A model generated the notes under the pieces. It worked only from the letters and a program-made list of their open reading frames with translations, was not told the origin of the DNA and searched no databases. Both the position numbers and the translations under genes were made by a program. A stretch of 40,856 nucleotides of DNA, taken from NCBI RefSeq assembly GCF_013366805.1, contig NZ_WQMO01000010.1:1-40856 (forward strand). Reading direction: 5' to 3'. Source of the stretch: Wolbachia endosymbiont of Litomosoides brasiliensis (lineage in GTDB: Bacteria > Pseudomonadota > Alphaproteobacteria > Rickettsiales > Anaplasmataceae). Of this stretch, positions 1 to 8,806 are shown piece after piece (within the stretch, counting starts at the first letter, position 1; the number at the start of each line of letters is the position of its first letter).

Positions 1-134
1 TCTTTTACTGATTCCACGACTTTTTCATCTAATGATTTCGATTTCAACGCTATTTAAACTCGCTATTTTACTTACTTCAGCATGGCCCTTTCCATTGTTG
101 TTTACCTGTTTCTTATACAATGGAAATTGGTATT
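1..134 (-). mobile_element. IS630-like element copy A, 5' end remnant
   Basis: This is the terminal part of a minus-strand copy of the repeated IS630-like element, running off the left window edge. It matches the ends of copies D, F and H: the reverse complement of the transposase N-terminal codons, then the leader with cttcagcatggc, then the terminal repeat ending in aattggtat at about 133. Its frame is broken. What lies to the left cannot be seen. Confidence 0.75.
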
Positions 135-223
135 AATTGCTCTTCGTTTCTTATGTTAGTTTTACTATAGATTAATTATTTGATTATAGTGTCATCTTAA
201 TTAAGCCTATGCCTGGAGTATTT

Positions 224-1518
224 ATGAGAAGTGTTTCGTACTTTATACTATTATTTATTGTGTTTGGATCACTAAACCTATTTGCTGTGGAGCAAGTTGA
301 AAGAAAAAAACTGATGCAGATGAGTCAGTTGGTTCTGTACATGAAAATGTATGTGTAAAGAAAGGTCTAAAACAAGATTTGCTAGCTAAAGAAAAAGAAG
401 TTGATATAGATAAGTCAGTTGGTTCTGTGCATTAAGATGTTAGGTATAAGAGCGAATCTGAAGCGAGATTTACTAAAAAATACAATCCGGCAAGGAAACG
501 AGCTAGAATCTTTCAAAAGTGATTCTACAAACGTAGATAAGTTGAATGCTAAAGGAACACAAGGTGCCAAGACCCAAGGAATGACCAATAAAAAAATTGC
601 AACACGGTGGGAGCGAAATCCTTGTGGTTAAGGAAATTATGGTAGAAATGAAAAAATTGATAAAGGTTTACCAAGCCTTGGTAATAACCTGCCGGAAAGA
701 GTACGGACGGATCTGCTCAATATTTACCGGATGTGGCCAGTGAGGAAGTGAAAGGAGATGTAAAAACAAAGTCTTTAAGTGTTAATTTCAGTAAAGATAT
801 AACTAACCAACAGAAGAATATACAGGTTAATAAAAAGGTTGATGTAGAGGAAAGTGAGCCTTCGGAAAGTAATGTAAGTCAATCGTTGAAGAAGAAAAAA
901 GAAAATGGGGAAGGTCAGGTAATGAAGAGAAAAAGTAAAAAAGGTAACTGGGGACCACAATGGAAAAAATCGAGAAAGACCTATCACTAAGAAATACGGA
1001 GAAAGCAAACAAGAGGAAAAGGAGAGTTTACAAAAATGGATAAAGCTAGGTAAAGAACCAATAAAGGAATGGTATCATAGAAATGCACAAAGTAAGTCAA
1101 TATATAGGCGACAATGTGATAACCTTAATGAGCATCTTCCGGCAACTATGTTTATTGATGACCATAGTAAACAGCTTTTTTTTGTGTTAAAAAGAATAAC
1201 TTAGTTTGTTTAAGAGGAACAATAAATAAGTTGGAAAAGTTTGGGTTGGCAGTTCAAGAAATATTAAAATTTAGAGATAAACTTGGGGATACTCCTCTAA
1301 TTTATGTAGTTAAACAAGGTGAGATAGATATAATGCGCTTTCTCTTATTACGGGGTGCTAATCCTAAAGTGGTTAATAATAATTTTCAATCTCCTATTGA
1401 TATAGCAATTGAGAGAGGACAAGTTGATATAATAAATGCAATTGCTGAAATACTGCCATATCTTTTAGAACATAAGGAGAAGATAATGATGAAAGCCAAA
1501 TGTATGATTAGGCCGTGA
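224..1518 (+). pseudogene. Frameshifted secreted ankyrin-repeat protein gene
   Basis: Not a working gene as it stands. The ATG at 224 opens a clear signal peptide (MRSVSYFILLFIVFGSLNLFA), but the frame stops after 44 codons. One extra A in the 7-A run at about 304-310 would continue it as a lysine-rich, imperfectly repeated region containing two DKSVGSVH/DESVGSVH-like units. Readable pieces then follow in different frames: 419-631, 733-990 (basic, KKKKENGEG), about 990-1200 (KQEEKESLQKWIKLGKEP) and 1231-1518. The last piece has recognisable ankyrin repeats (DTPLIYVVKQGEIDIMRFLL, then GANPKVVNNNFQSPIDIAIE). At least four frame changes are needed, so I read it as one decayed gene for an exported, partly disordered protein with C-terminal ankyrins. 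Ankyrin proteins are common candidate effectors in Wolbachia. The alternative is several unrelated small ORFs, which the continuous readable frames make unlikely. Confidence 0.7.
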
Positions 1519-1531
1519 GGATAAAAAGATA

Positions 1532-3352
1532 ATGAATTACAGTGCAATAAAGACTAAGCAAATGATTAGATTTTTGATATTAATTTTAGTTGGTTATTTG
1601 TGTTACGGAAATGAAGCAAATGATGCAAAAAATTCAGTTGGTGATTTTTTAGATACTTTACATAAGATAAAGTATGTGTCTTACAGTAAAAAAGACTTTG
1701 CTAAATTTCTAGTGCAGTGCCACAAGGAAGGTATTCAAGAGGATTTTAGAAAAGGTTTTGGCTCTAATTTAAATGGAGCGGATTTCAGTAAATTGTACCT
1801 CAATGGATCTATTTTTAATGGAGTAAGTCTAATTGGTGCTGATTTTTCCCATACTGATTTATCAGGTGTATCCTTTATTAATTCTGATTTGCGTGGGGCT
1901 AATTTTTCTAATGCTAATTTGCGAGGTATAAAAATAAAAGATACGAATTTAGGTTTTGCAAAATTTGTTTCTGCAAATTTGATAGATATTATATTTGATC
2001 AGTCTGATGTTAGTTGTGCTGAGTTTGTCAGCTCTGACCTCAAAAACGTGAGAATGCACAGTATGACCGGTTTGCATACTAATTTTTCAGATGTGAAAAT
2101 GAGTTTTTCCAGCTTATTAGATTCAAATATGGGCTATGTAAATTTTAGTGATAGTGAAATAAACAATACTGTTGTGCAAAGAAGCAATCTTGATAATGCG
2201 AATTTTTTTGGAGTGGATTCATATAAACTGAAAATACAATTTTCCTCATTAGAAAATGCTAATGTATATGGCACTGAAATAAAAGAATCAGCCTTTACAG
2301 GCAGCAATCTTTCTAATGTTTGCCTTAATTCTTCTACTATAATTGATAGCAATTTTGATGGAACTAATTTAAGCAAAACTCAAATTTCTTATGTAAATAG
2401 TGATAATTCAAGTTTTGTTCAATCTATATTGAATGGTTCCAAAATAAAACATTCATATGCTTCTGAAGTCAGTTTTCAAGATGCTGATTTATCTAATATT
2501 GATTTTAGTTTTAGTGAGCTACATCAGGTTGATGTTTCTGATTCTGACGTTCGCCATGGAGAGTTTCGTGATGCTAGAGTTGCACATTCTAACATGAATG
2601 GTTCGTTTTTTGACCATTCATTATTTATCTCTGCGAAGATAGAAGGTACAGACCTTTCCTCAACTTCGATGTATAGGGTAAAAATAAGAGACTCTCAAGT
2701 TTATAATAGTAGACTTTTTTACAATAGCATCGATTCTAGTGAGATAGAAAACTCAACGTTTTTTAATTTAATAGCGAGTAATTCAAGCTGGTCTAATTTA
2801 AAAGTAACTAGTTCAAATTTTGTTGAAAATGACTTTGAATCTTCTTTATTTCGTGATAGTGCCTTTAAGAAAACCAGTTTTTTTCTTAGCAATTTCAGTA
2901 GTTCAACGATCAGTGGTACATCTTTTCATTCTTCCAGCATATACAAAGGCTCAGTTGTTGATGCTCATTTAGTAGATTGTAAGTTTGATCATTCGATTTT
3001 GATTGATAATGAAGGACAAGAGAAACTTGCTGGCTTGGAAGGTGCTATAACTTCAATTGAGAAGTTGCAAGAAAAGATATTGCAGGGTAAAAAGTTTAAT
3101 GTAAATTATTCTTATTTTGAGTTTAAGGATATGAATCTAGGAAATGTGGATTTTTCTAATTCGATATTGAGTAGAGCGAAGTTTATAAATGTTAATTTAG
3201 ATAAAGCGAACCTTGGAAAATCAGATTTACGTTATGCTATTTTTAATAATTCTTCTCTTATTGGTACCAATTTATCTGGTTCTAATTTAGATCATTCTAG
3301 CTTTTTAAAATCTGATTTAAAAAGTGCCATATTAGAAAATGTGAAGTCCTAA
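1532..3352 (+). CDS. Secreted pentapeptide-repeat protein
   Basis: Intact 606-residue protein. Residues about 11-26 are a hydrophobic export signal (MIRFLILILVGYLCYG), so export from the cytoplasm is likely. From about residue 80 to the end the chain is almost entirely pentapeptide repeats of the A(D/N)LXX type, for example GADFSHTDLSG, GANFSNANLRG and GTNLSGSNLDHSSF, broken once near residues 490-520 by a helical stretch (EKLAGLEGAITSIEKLQEKI). Such repeats fold as a right-handed quadrilateral beta-helix. Known members range from DNA-mimic topoisomerase inhibitors to effectors, so function cannot be assigned here. Serine and asparagine are very common and only a few cysteines are seen. GAGG at 1516-1519 lies 12 bases before the ATG; Met-11 is an alternative start nearer the hydrophobic segment. 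It follows the broken ankyrin gene and precedes gmk by 52 bases on the same strand. Confidence 0.85.
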   Translation: MNYSAIKTKQMIRFLILILVGYLCYGNEANDAKNSVGDFLDTLHKIKYVSYSKKDFAKFLVQCHKEGIQEDFRKGFGSNLNGADFSKLYLNGSIFNGVSLIGADFSHTDLSGVSFINSDLRGANFSNANLRGIKIKDTNLGFAKFVSANLIDIIFDQSDVSCAEFVSSDLKNVRMHSMTGLHTNFSDVKMSFSSLLDSNMGYVNFSDSEINNTVVQRSNLDNANFFGVDSYKLKIQFSSLENANVYGTEIKESAFTGSNLSNVCLNSSTIIDSNFDGTNLSKTQISYVNSDNSSFVQSILNGSKIKHSYASEVSFQDADLSNIDFSFSELHQVDVSDSDVRHGEFRDARVAHSNMNGSFFDHSLFISAKIEGTDLSSTSMYRVKIRDSQVYNSRLFYNSIDSSEIENSTFFNLIASNSSWSNLKVTSSNFVENDFESSLFRDSAFKKTSFFLSNFSSSTISGTSFHSSSIYKGSVVDAHLVDCKFDHSILIDNEGQEKLAGLEGAITSIEKLQEKILQGKKFNVNYSYFEFKDMNLGNVDFSNSILSRAKFINVNLDKANLGKSDLRYAIFNNSSLIGTNLSGSNLDHSSFLKSDLKSAILENVKS

Positions 3353-3404
3353 TTAAATGAAGAACTTTGTAGTGTGCTTGTTAACTTGTACTTAGAAGAG
3401 GAAA

Positions 3405-3992
3405 ATGACTATAGAGAATGAAGGTGTGTTATTGGTTTTGTCTTCTCCTTCTGGAGCTGGCAAAACTACCATATTAGAGAGATTACTTGGGCGATCGACT
3501 AACCTAGTTAGATCGGTTTCTATGACTACACGCAAACCTCGTTCCGGTGAAATAAATGGAAAAGATTATTTTTTTGTTGCTAAGAAAGAATTTCATGCAT
3601 TATGCAAAGCTGGTCAAATGCTTGAATACGCCAGAGTTTTTGAAAATTTTTATGGCGTACCGAGAAGTTTTATAGAACAGAATCTGAGCAATGGAATGAG
3701 CGTTTTGCTAAGTATAGATTGGCAAGGAGCATTTCATTTGTTTGAGCTTATGAGGGAAAAAGTTGTAAGTATTTTTATACTTCCTCCTTCAATGGAGGAG
3801 CTTAGGTTGCGTTTGCGAAAACGTAATAGTGACAGTGCAAGTGAAATAGAACGTAGATTAGCTGAAGCTCAAAAAGAGGTGAGCAAGTGCGATAAATATG
3901 ATTATGTAGTAATCAATGATGATATTGATAAGAGTGTAGAAGAGATAGGCTCTATATTAGATAAAGAAAGACTTAAAAGATCGGGAGTTTAG
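3405..3992 (+). CDS. gmk: Guanylate kinase
   Basis: Phosphorylates GMP to GDP with ATP in the cytoplasm, an essential step in purine nucleotide supply. The 195 residues match the usual family length. The P-loop SSPSGAGKTT is at residues 13-22, followed by the GMP-binding stretch SMTTRKPRSGEINGKDYFFV, and by RLRKRNSDSASEIERRL in the lid region with the conserved arginines. A good ribosome site (AGAGG) sits just before the ATG. It lies downstream of the pentapeptide gene on the same strand and converges on dksA with only 14 bases between the stops. Confidence 0.95.
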   Translation: MTIENEGVLLVLSSPSGAGKTTILERLLGRSTNLVRSVSMTTRKPRSGEINGKDYFFVAKKEFHALCKAGQMLEYARVFENFYGVPRSFIEQNLSNGMSVLLSIDWQGAFHLFELMREKVVSIFILPPSMEELRLRLRKRNSDSASEIERRLAEAQKEVSKCDKYDYVVINDDIDKSVEEIGSILDKERLKRSGV

Positions 3993-4006
3993 ATAACTAT
4001 ATGCAG

Positions 4007-4390
4007 TTAGTCATCAGTGTTATATACGTTCTTTTCCTTTTCTAATCTCTCTTGCTCTTCAATGCAATATACAGCAAGCGGATTGGCTTTAAGTCTTGCG
4101 ACTCCTATTTCTTCCCCTGTTCTATTACAGTAGCCATAGGTGCCTAGTTTTATTTTTTCTAACGCCTCCTTGATTTTTTCTTTTTTATCTTTTCTGCGCT
4201 TGATTAATTTTTCATTTCCACCGTCTTCGTCAGAATAGTATGCACTATCTTCTAGTTCCTGCTTTTCTAGCTCAGCAAGCATTGATTCTAACTTTAAGTT
4301 GAAGTATTCCAACTGTTTTATGCTCATGTATTCTTCATCTTCTGAAGGAGTGTAACTTTTTGGTAATTTTGTTTTTGATGACTCTTTCAT
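4007..4390 (-). CDS. dksA: DksA/TraR-family transcription factor, incomplete zinc finger
   Basis: Binds RNA polymerase through its secondary channel and tunes transcription, in many bacteria together with ppGpp. The 127 residues hold a helical coiled-coil domain (about 20-80, highly charged) and the C-terminal globular zinc-finger region YGYCNRTGEEIGVARLKANP...VYCIEEQERLE. Only Cys88 and Cys109 remain of the canonical four ligands; Thr91 and Glu112 occupy the second position of each CxxC pair. The coiled-coil tip reads SDEDGGNE rather than a clear DxxDxA. Loss of some cysteines is known in alphaproteobacterial DksA-like proteins, so this need not mean loss of function. The gene is divergent from ccmB; the AT-rich 107-base gap must hold both promoters. 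Confidence 0.88.
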   Translation of the reverse strand: MKESSKTKLPKSYTPSEDEEYMSIKQLEYFNLKLESMLAELEKQELEDSAYYSDEDGGNEKLIKRRKDKKEKIKEALEKIKLGTYGYCNRTGEEIGVARLKANPLAVYCIEEQERLEKEKNVYNTDD

Positions 4391-4497
4391 AATTACATTA
4401 TTAATTAATTAATAAATTATGTATAATTTGTGAGTAAAGAAATTATGCTATCTAAAATTAGACATTATAATTTATAATAAACATTTAAAAGACTAGT

Positions 4498-5145
4498 ATG
4501 ATTGGCTCAATAGGAAGACTAGCGGTAAATAGTAAGAATTTTGTCTATACGATATGTATTTTTATTATAATGTTAAGTCTATCTTCATTTGCACTTGAAA
4601 GCAACAGTAAGCAAGAAGTCATGTTAACGTTAATATGGATATGCGTTACGCTTATCTTGCAAGCCTCTACAAGTAATTTATTTATCTCTGATTATCATGA
4701 CGGAATATTAGAGCAAATCTTTATACAGCCATTTTCTTCTAGGCTTATAATTGCTTATAAAATTTTTATCCACTGGTTATTGTTCGGGCTGCCAATCTCA
4801 GTGATTTCTTCCATATTTAGTCTTATAGTTCTAGGTGATAGCATTGAACGCTCAATAGCAGTAGGCTTATCTTTATTACTTAATGCACTGATAATAGTTA
4901 GTATCTCAGCTACTGGAAATGCATTAATGGTTGGTCGAAATGACTTAACATTAGGAATATCACAAATTCTTGTTTTGCCGACTATAATGCCAACATTTAT
5001 ATACTTCAAGTTACTAGTTCATTTTGAAAGTTTATTCTTAAGTATTCATATGTTATTTATTACTGCTTTAATCTTTGCCATTCTAATGGTTAATAGCACT
5101 ATAGCTACTCATATGGCATTGAAATTTGCTGTAGAGCAGGATTAA
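4498..5145 (+). CDS. ccmB: Heme exporter protein CcmB
   Basis: Membrane subunit of the CcmABCD heme-handling ABC transporter of system I cytochrome c maturation, in the inner membrane. At 215 residues it is close to the usual 220. About six hydrophobic segments are visible, with the CcmB pattern in between (LISDYHDGILEQIFIQPFS, then KIFIHWLLFGLPISVISSI, then LTLGISQILVLPTIMP). No ccmA or ccmC lies nearby, so the system is dispersed, as is usual in Rickettsiales. A TATAAT at 4466-4471 is a plausible -10 box, but I see no convincing -35. The stop overlaps the end of the convergent rlmE by four bases. Confidence 0.9.
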   Translation: MIGSIGRLAVNSKNFVYTICIFIIMLSLSSFALESNSKQEVMLTLIWICVTLILQASTSNLFISDYHDGILEQIFIQPFSSRLIIAYKIFIHWLLFGLPISVISSIFSLIVLGDSIERSIAVGLSLLLNALIIVSISATGNALMVGRNDLTLGISQILVLPTIMPTFIYFKLLVHFESLFLSIHMLFITALIFAILMVNSTIATHMALKFAVEQD

Positions 5146-5813
5146 AAAGTTTTGCCATTGCTCTTATATAGGGGATTGTTACTAATGAAATCTAAACCTA
5201 CCAAATACATTTCTGTAGATTCAGATCTACTTGATTTTGGTTTAAAGTATTTTACTGTTTTGAACATTTTTTTTAATTCGTTATAAAAGTTTTTGTCAGA
5301 TTCTCCTTGAAAGATTTTTATTACAAACTTACCACCATGATTTAGAAAATGTTTTGCAAAGTTCAATGCTGCTTCGCATAAAAGCATAATTCTAATATGG
5401 TCCAGAGATTTTAACCCGCAAGATTCTGGTGCCATATCAGATAAAATTACGTCAAATTTTTGATCTTTAAATCTTTCCCTTAAGGTTTCAAGTTCATTGA
5501 TATCACATTGTATATGTTCCACTCCATTAATTGAGTTTACTGGCTTTATATCAATAGCAACTACTTTTGCACCTTTCTGAGATGCAACTTGTGACCATCC
5601 ACCAGGAGAAACACCAAGGTCAATAATTTTTTGTCCTGCTTGGAGTAATTTGAATTTATCATCTATTTCTATCAACTTATATGCCGAGCGTGATCTATAA
5701 CCATCTTTATTAGTTTTTTGTACATACTGGTCATTTAAATAACGGTGCAACCACCTTGTTGAGGATAGTTTTCTGCCTTTAGCTGTTTTTACTCTAGTTT
5801 TTATTGCTAACAC
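5142..5813 (-). CDS. rlmE: 23S rRNA 2'-O-methyltransferase RlmE (FtsJ/RrmJ)
   Basis: Methylates the 2'-OH of U2552 (E. coli numbering) in the 23S rRNA A-loop using S-adenosylmethionine, a late step of large-subunit assembly. The 223 residues contain the SAM-binding motif DLGVSPGGWSQVA, acidic motif IDIKPV, SDMAPESCG, KFVIKIFQG and SRSESTEMYLVG. The K-D-K-E catalytic set of the family is represented by the Lys in SAYKLIEID, the Asp in LSDMAPE, the Lys in VIKIFQG and the Glu in SESTEMY. The start is a GTG at 5813, ten bases after the stop of the PopZ-like gene, so the two are probably co-transcribed. A basic N-terminal extension of roughly 30 residues precedes the usual beginning. Confidence 0.93.
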   Translation of the reverse strand: MLAIKTRVKTAKGRKLSSTRWLHRYLNDQYVQKTNKDGYRSRSAYKLIEIDDKFKLLQAGQKIIDLGVSPGGWSQVASQKGAKVVAIDIKPVNSINGVEHIQCDINELETLRERFKDQKFDVILSDMAPESCGLKSLDHIRIMLLCEAALNFAKHFLNHGGKFVIKIFQGESDKNFYNELKKMFKTVKYFKPKSSRSESTEMYLVGLDFISNNPLYKSNGKTF

Positions 5814-5823
5814 CTTGTAAAAA

Positions 5824-6417
5824 TCACTTATTATTGATGATATCTTTGAGCCCTTTTTCGACTACTTCTTTTACCAATGTATGGAGGTACTTATTTAGCC
5901 GCTCTGATAACTGAGATTTTAAAAGAGATGTAACTAATTCTTTAATAGTGAGGTTTGATTTTTTTTGTTGTTTATGCTGTAATTCGTTTTGCATTTTTTT
6001 AAGCAGCTCTTTAATCTCTGCCATGTTCTCTTTTAAAATTAGGTGATCACTATTTTGCGTTTGTAAATCACTGTTATTCACTTTGTTGTTACCTATTTGA
6101 GTATTGTTATACAAACGGACGTTCTTTTCTTCCTGTGGGCTATAGTTGTGGTTATTAAATTGAGTATTATTAGGAACTATTTTTTCGCTCTGCTGATCAT
6201 TGTTGATATCTTGTTTTTCGTTATTCTGCTCCTTGCTATCTTCTCCTGAATCTTCTAAATACTCCTCCTCAGGGCATAGAATATCGTCCTCTTCCTTCTC
6301 ATTTACTATTTCTACTGCATCTTCTGTTTTCATTGCATCGTCCCTTGGGCTTTTACCAGATATAGCTTTTTTTATATCTTCTAGGATATCTTTATATAGA
6401 TTAATTGCTTTGTTCAT
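5824..6417 (-). CDS. PopZ-like (DUF2497) protein
   Basis: A 197-residue protein with the three-part plan of alphaproteobacterial PopZ. A short N-terminal amphipathic helix (KDILEDIKKAISGK) resembles the EEILxSIRRIIS segment of DUF2497 proteins. A long disordered linker follows (about 30-140), acidic first (EKEEDDILCPEEEYLEDSGE) and then rich in Asn and Gln. Residues 155-197 (NLTIKELVTSLLKSQL, then SERLNKYLHTLVKEVVEKGL) match the C-terminal family helices normally written LEDLVRELLRPxLKEWLDxNLPxLVE. In Caulobacter, PopZ self-assembles at the cell pole and tethers ParB and other partners. A polar-organising role here is inference from this similarity. The Pro-rich linker of Caulobacter is replaced by Asn/Gln, as expected in an AT-rich genome. 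It lies between a TolC-family gene and rlmE, probably in one operon. Confidence 0.68.
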   Translation of the reverse strand: MNKAINLYKDILEDIKKAISGKSPRDDAMKTEDAVEIVNEKEEDDILCPEEEYLEDSGEDSKEQNNEKQDINNDQQSEKIVPNNTQFNNHNYSPQEEKNVRLYNNTQIGNNKVNNSDLQTQNSDHLILKENMAEIKELLKKMQNELQHKQQKKSNLTIKELVTSLLKSQLSERLNKYLHTLVKEVVEKGLKDIINNK

Positions 6418-6443
6418 TATTCATGATATTAATACCATTAAAT

Positions 6444-7679
6444 TTAGAGATTTATACTATTTATTATAAAAAGTAAATTATAAACACTAATCACATAATT
6501 GCTTTGCGCTTTAACTAAGTCTGAACGCGCTTTAAATAACGTGTCTTCAGTATATAAAAGGTCAGTTGTACTCTTTAAGTTTAAACTTACTTCTTGTTCA
6601 ACCCCTTCCAATGCTAGGGATGCTGCTTTTTCAGCCTCTTGACTTGCTTTAATGATAGCCTTTGCTGTTAACACATCATTCCAAGCGTTTACAACCATTT
6701 GCTCTATGTTTTTCACTGTCTCATAATAATCGTAAGTGGATTTTTTTGCATCCATTCTAGCTTTACTGATGCCAAAAGCATTTGTTCCTCTTTTAAAAAT
6801 TGGAATATCGAGAGTGAGAGCAAGACTAGCACCTTCTAAGGGCTTTTTGATGTTGATATTTTTTATGTCAAGAATTTTATTTATGCTAAGGTGCAGAGAA
6901 GGTAGCCACTTAGAAGCTTCGGCAAATACTCCCATTCCTGCTGCTTTTTTTTGGTAAACTGCTGTTTTCAAAGATAGATTGTTGGTTCTTGCTAACTGTA
7001 AACATTCATTTAATTCTGGAACAGAAGGTAATTTATCACTAGCTTCAGAAAGCTCATCGGGGTCTTCCCCAATTAAGTGAAAGTAAGCAGTGTTTGCCGA
7101 TTTTAATTTGCCTTCGGCATCTACTCTTTCTGACACTGAAGATGAAAATTTTGCTTTTGCCAGCGAAACTTCAGCGTTTGTCACTTCCCCAAGAGAAAAA
7201 CGTTTTTTTGCATCTGACAAATTTTCCAAGGAGACACGTTCTTTGTGCTCTTTAAGCTGTAATATTGCTCTACTTCGTAGAACGTCAACGTATACCTTCA
7301 CGGCATTAAGTGCAAGCTCTTGCTTTGACTTTTGAAATTGAATTTTTGCTGCTTTGAGAAGGTGGCTTGATTGACTGAATGTAGCAAAAGCACCGCCTCC
7401 ATCTATTATTCTCTGACTTAATGCAAGGAGTTCTTGGGGGTTTTGTGTACTGTTGATAATATTAAAATTGCTAACAAAGTTGTATCGCAAATTAATATCT
7501 GGTAGAAACCCAGCTAATCCTAAAGATTTATAGTGTTTTTCAGCGCTTTTATATTGGTAAAATTGAGATTTGAGTCTTGAACTATTTTTAATGGCTTTAT
7601 TTACAGCTTCTTCAAGGTCAATTGCATAGCAACTTACAGTACTAAAAATGGCTGCAAGTGCAATAATCAAACGAGACAT
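6444..7679 (-). CDS. tolC: TolC-family outer membrane efflux protein
   Basis: Outer-membrane channel of a tripartite exporter (type I secretion or drug efflux); trimers form a beta-barrel with a long periplasmic alpha-barrel. I start at 7679 because AGGAG sits five bases upstream and the product then opens with a clear signal peptide, MSRLIIALAAIFSTVSCYA, cut before IDLEEAV. An upstream in-frame start would add 21 unlikely residues. The 411-residue protein has two OEP repeats with coiled-coil helices (AVNKAIKNSSRLKSQFYQYK, LGEVTNAEVSLAKAKFSSSV, LEGVEQEVSLNLKSTTDLLY). No inner-membrane pump or adaptor gene is adjacent. The DUF2497 gene begins 26 bases after its stop. Confidence 0.85.
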   Translation of the reverse strand: MSRLIIALAAIFSTVSCYAIDLEEAVNKAIKNSSRLKSQFYQYKSAEKHYKSLGLAGFLPDINLRYNFVSNFNIINSTQNPQELLALSQRIIDGGGAFATFSQSSHLLKAAKIQFQKSKQELALNAVKVYVDVLRSRAILQLKEHKERVSLENLSDAKKRFSLGEVTNAEVSLAKAKFSSSVSERVDAEGKLKSANTAYFHLIGEDPDELSEASDKLPSVPELNECLQLARTNNLSLKTAVYQKKAAGMGVFAEASKWLPSLHLSINKILDIKNINIKKPLEGASLALTLDIPIFKRGTNAFGISKARMDAKKSTYDYYETVKNIEQMVVNAWNDVLTAKAIIKASQEAEKAASLALEGVEQEVSLNLKSTTDLLYTEDTLFKARSDLVKAQSNYVISVYNLLFIINSINL

Positions 7680-7806
7680 TACTACTCCTATGTATATTGG
7701 CTGTGTAGCTAAGTTACTAGCATGAATTGCTTTAATAATCAATAACTAATGTTATTGACTGCTTAGAAATTAAGTGTATCATAGCTTGTATTGTTCAGTT
7801 GGAGTA

Positions 7807-8265
7807 ATGAAGACTTTTTTCCTAAAAGAGAGACAAATTAATAAAAAATGGTTTGTTATAGATGCAGAGGGATTAGTGGTAGGAAGACTTGCGGCATTTG
7901 TAGCAACGCTATTGCGTGGAAAGCATAAACCTGAATATACGCCTCATATGGATTGTGGCGATAATGTAATTATCATCAACGCAGAGAAGGTGCATTTTAC
8001 CGGGAAAAAATTTAAAGAGAAAGTTTACTACAAGCATACAGGTTACCCTGGTGGTTTAAAAAAAACCACCCCAGCTAATATTCTAAATGGTAAGTTTCCT
8101 GAGAGTGTAATAAAAATGGCGGTGAAAAGGATGCTTGATGATGGTCCTATGGCACGTAAACGCTTTGGGAATTTATATGTTTATTCTGGCCCAGAGCATA
8201 AGCATCAAGGACAACAGCCTGAAAAGATAGATTTTGCTTCTTTAAATCGTAAAAATAAAAAATAA
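7807..8265 (+). CDS. rplM: 50S ribosomal protein L13
   Basis: Large-subunit protein that binds 23S rRNA early in assembly. The 152-residue product from the ATG at 7807 begins [19 protein letters not shown], the standard L13 opening, and carries [30 protein letters not shown] and [22 protein letters not shown] longer frame from 7774 would add 11 residues that do not fit the family, and a GGAG lies just before the chosen ATG. It is followed ten bases later by rpsI, the classical rplM-rpsI pair. Confidence 0.96.
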   Translation: MKTFFLKERQINKKWFVIDAEGLVVGRLAAFVATLLRGKHKPEYTPHMDCGDNVIIINAEKVHFTGKKFKEKVYYKHTGYPGGLKKTTPANILNGKFPESVIKMAVKRMLDDGPMARKRFGNLYVYSGPEHKHQGQQPEKIDFASLNRKNKK

Positions 8266-8275
8266 TGGAGTGAGA

Positions 8276-8722
8276 ATGGAAAGTTCTGTAGTAAATCAAT
8301 CAAAAAAGGTAGCTAAACCAGCAATTGATTTGTTTTGTCGTTTGTATGCTACAGGCCGAAGAAAAGAATCTACGGCAAGAGTATGGATAAAACCAGGAAG
8401 TGGAAAATTTAGTGTTAATCAGAAAGACAAGCTGCTCTCTTACTTTAAGAGAGAATCAGTGTGCCAAGTAGTGAAAATGCCACTTATTGTAACGTCTATG
8501 CTAGGTAGATGTGATGTGTTTGCAACTGTAAAAGGTGGAGGGCTATCTGGTCAAGCAGGTGCATTAGCTCATGGAATAAGCAGAGCTTTAAGTAAAATAA
8601 GCCAAGATTTATATTCTGTCTTGCGTAAGAGTGGTTACTTAACACGAAACTCGTGTGTTAAAGAGCGTAAGAAGTATGGCCAACGTGGAGCTCGGGCAAA
8701 ATATCAATTTTCTAAGAGATAA
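8276..8722 (+). CDS. rpsI: 30S ribosomal protein S9
   Basis: Small-subunit protein whose C-terminal tail reaches the P site. The 148 residues include the signature YATGRRKESTARVWIKPGSGKF, GGGLSGQAGALAHGISRAL, and the basic tail ending KYQFSKR. I use the ATG at 8276, five bases after GGAG at 8267-8270; an in-frame GTG at 8270 overlaps that ribosome site. The roughly 20-residue extension ahead of the conserved core resembles that of other alphaproteobacterial S9 proteins. It is co-transcribed with rplM. Confidence 0.96.
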   Translation: MESSVVNQSKKVAKPAIDLFCRLYATGRRKESTARVWIKPGSGKFSVNQKDKLLSYFKRESVCQVVKMPLIVTSMLGRCDVFATVKGGGLSGQAGALAHGISRALSKISQDLYSVLRKSGYLTRNSCVKERKKYGQRGARAKYQFSKR

Positions 8723-8806
8723 TTATTTTGTAGTGATATTTTTTTTGTGTATATTGTACGAATGTTAAAAAAAATGTATAGTATATTCTTTTCGTGATAA
8801 ATTTAG

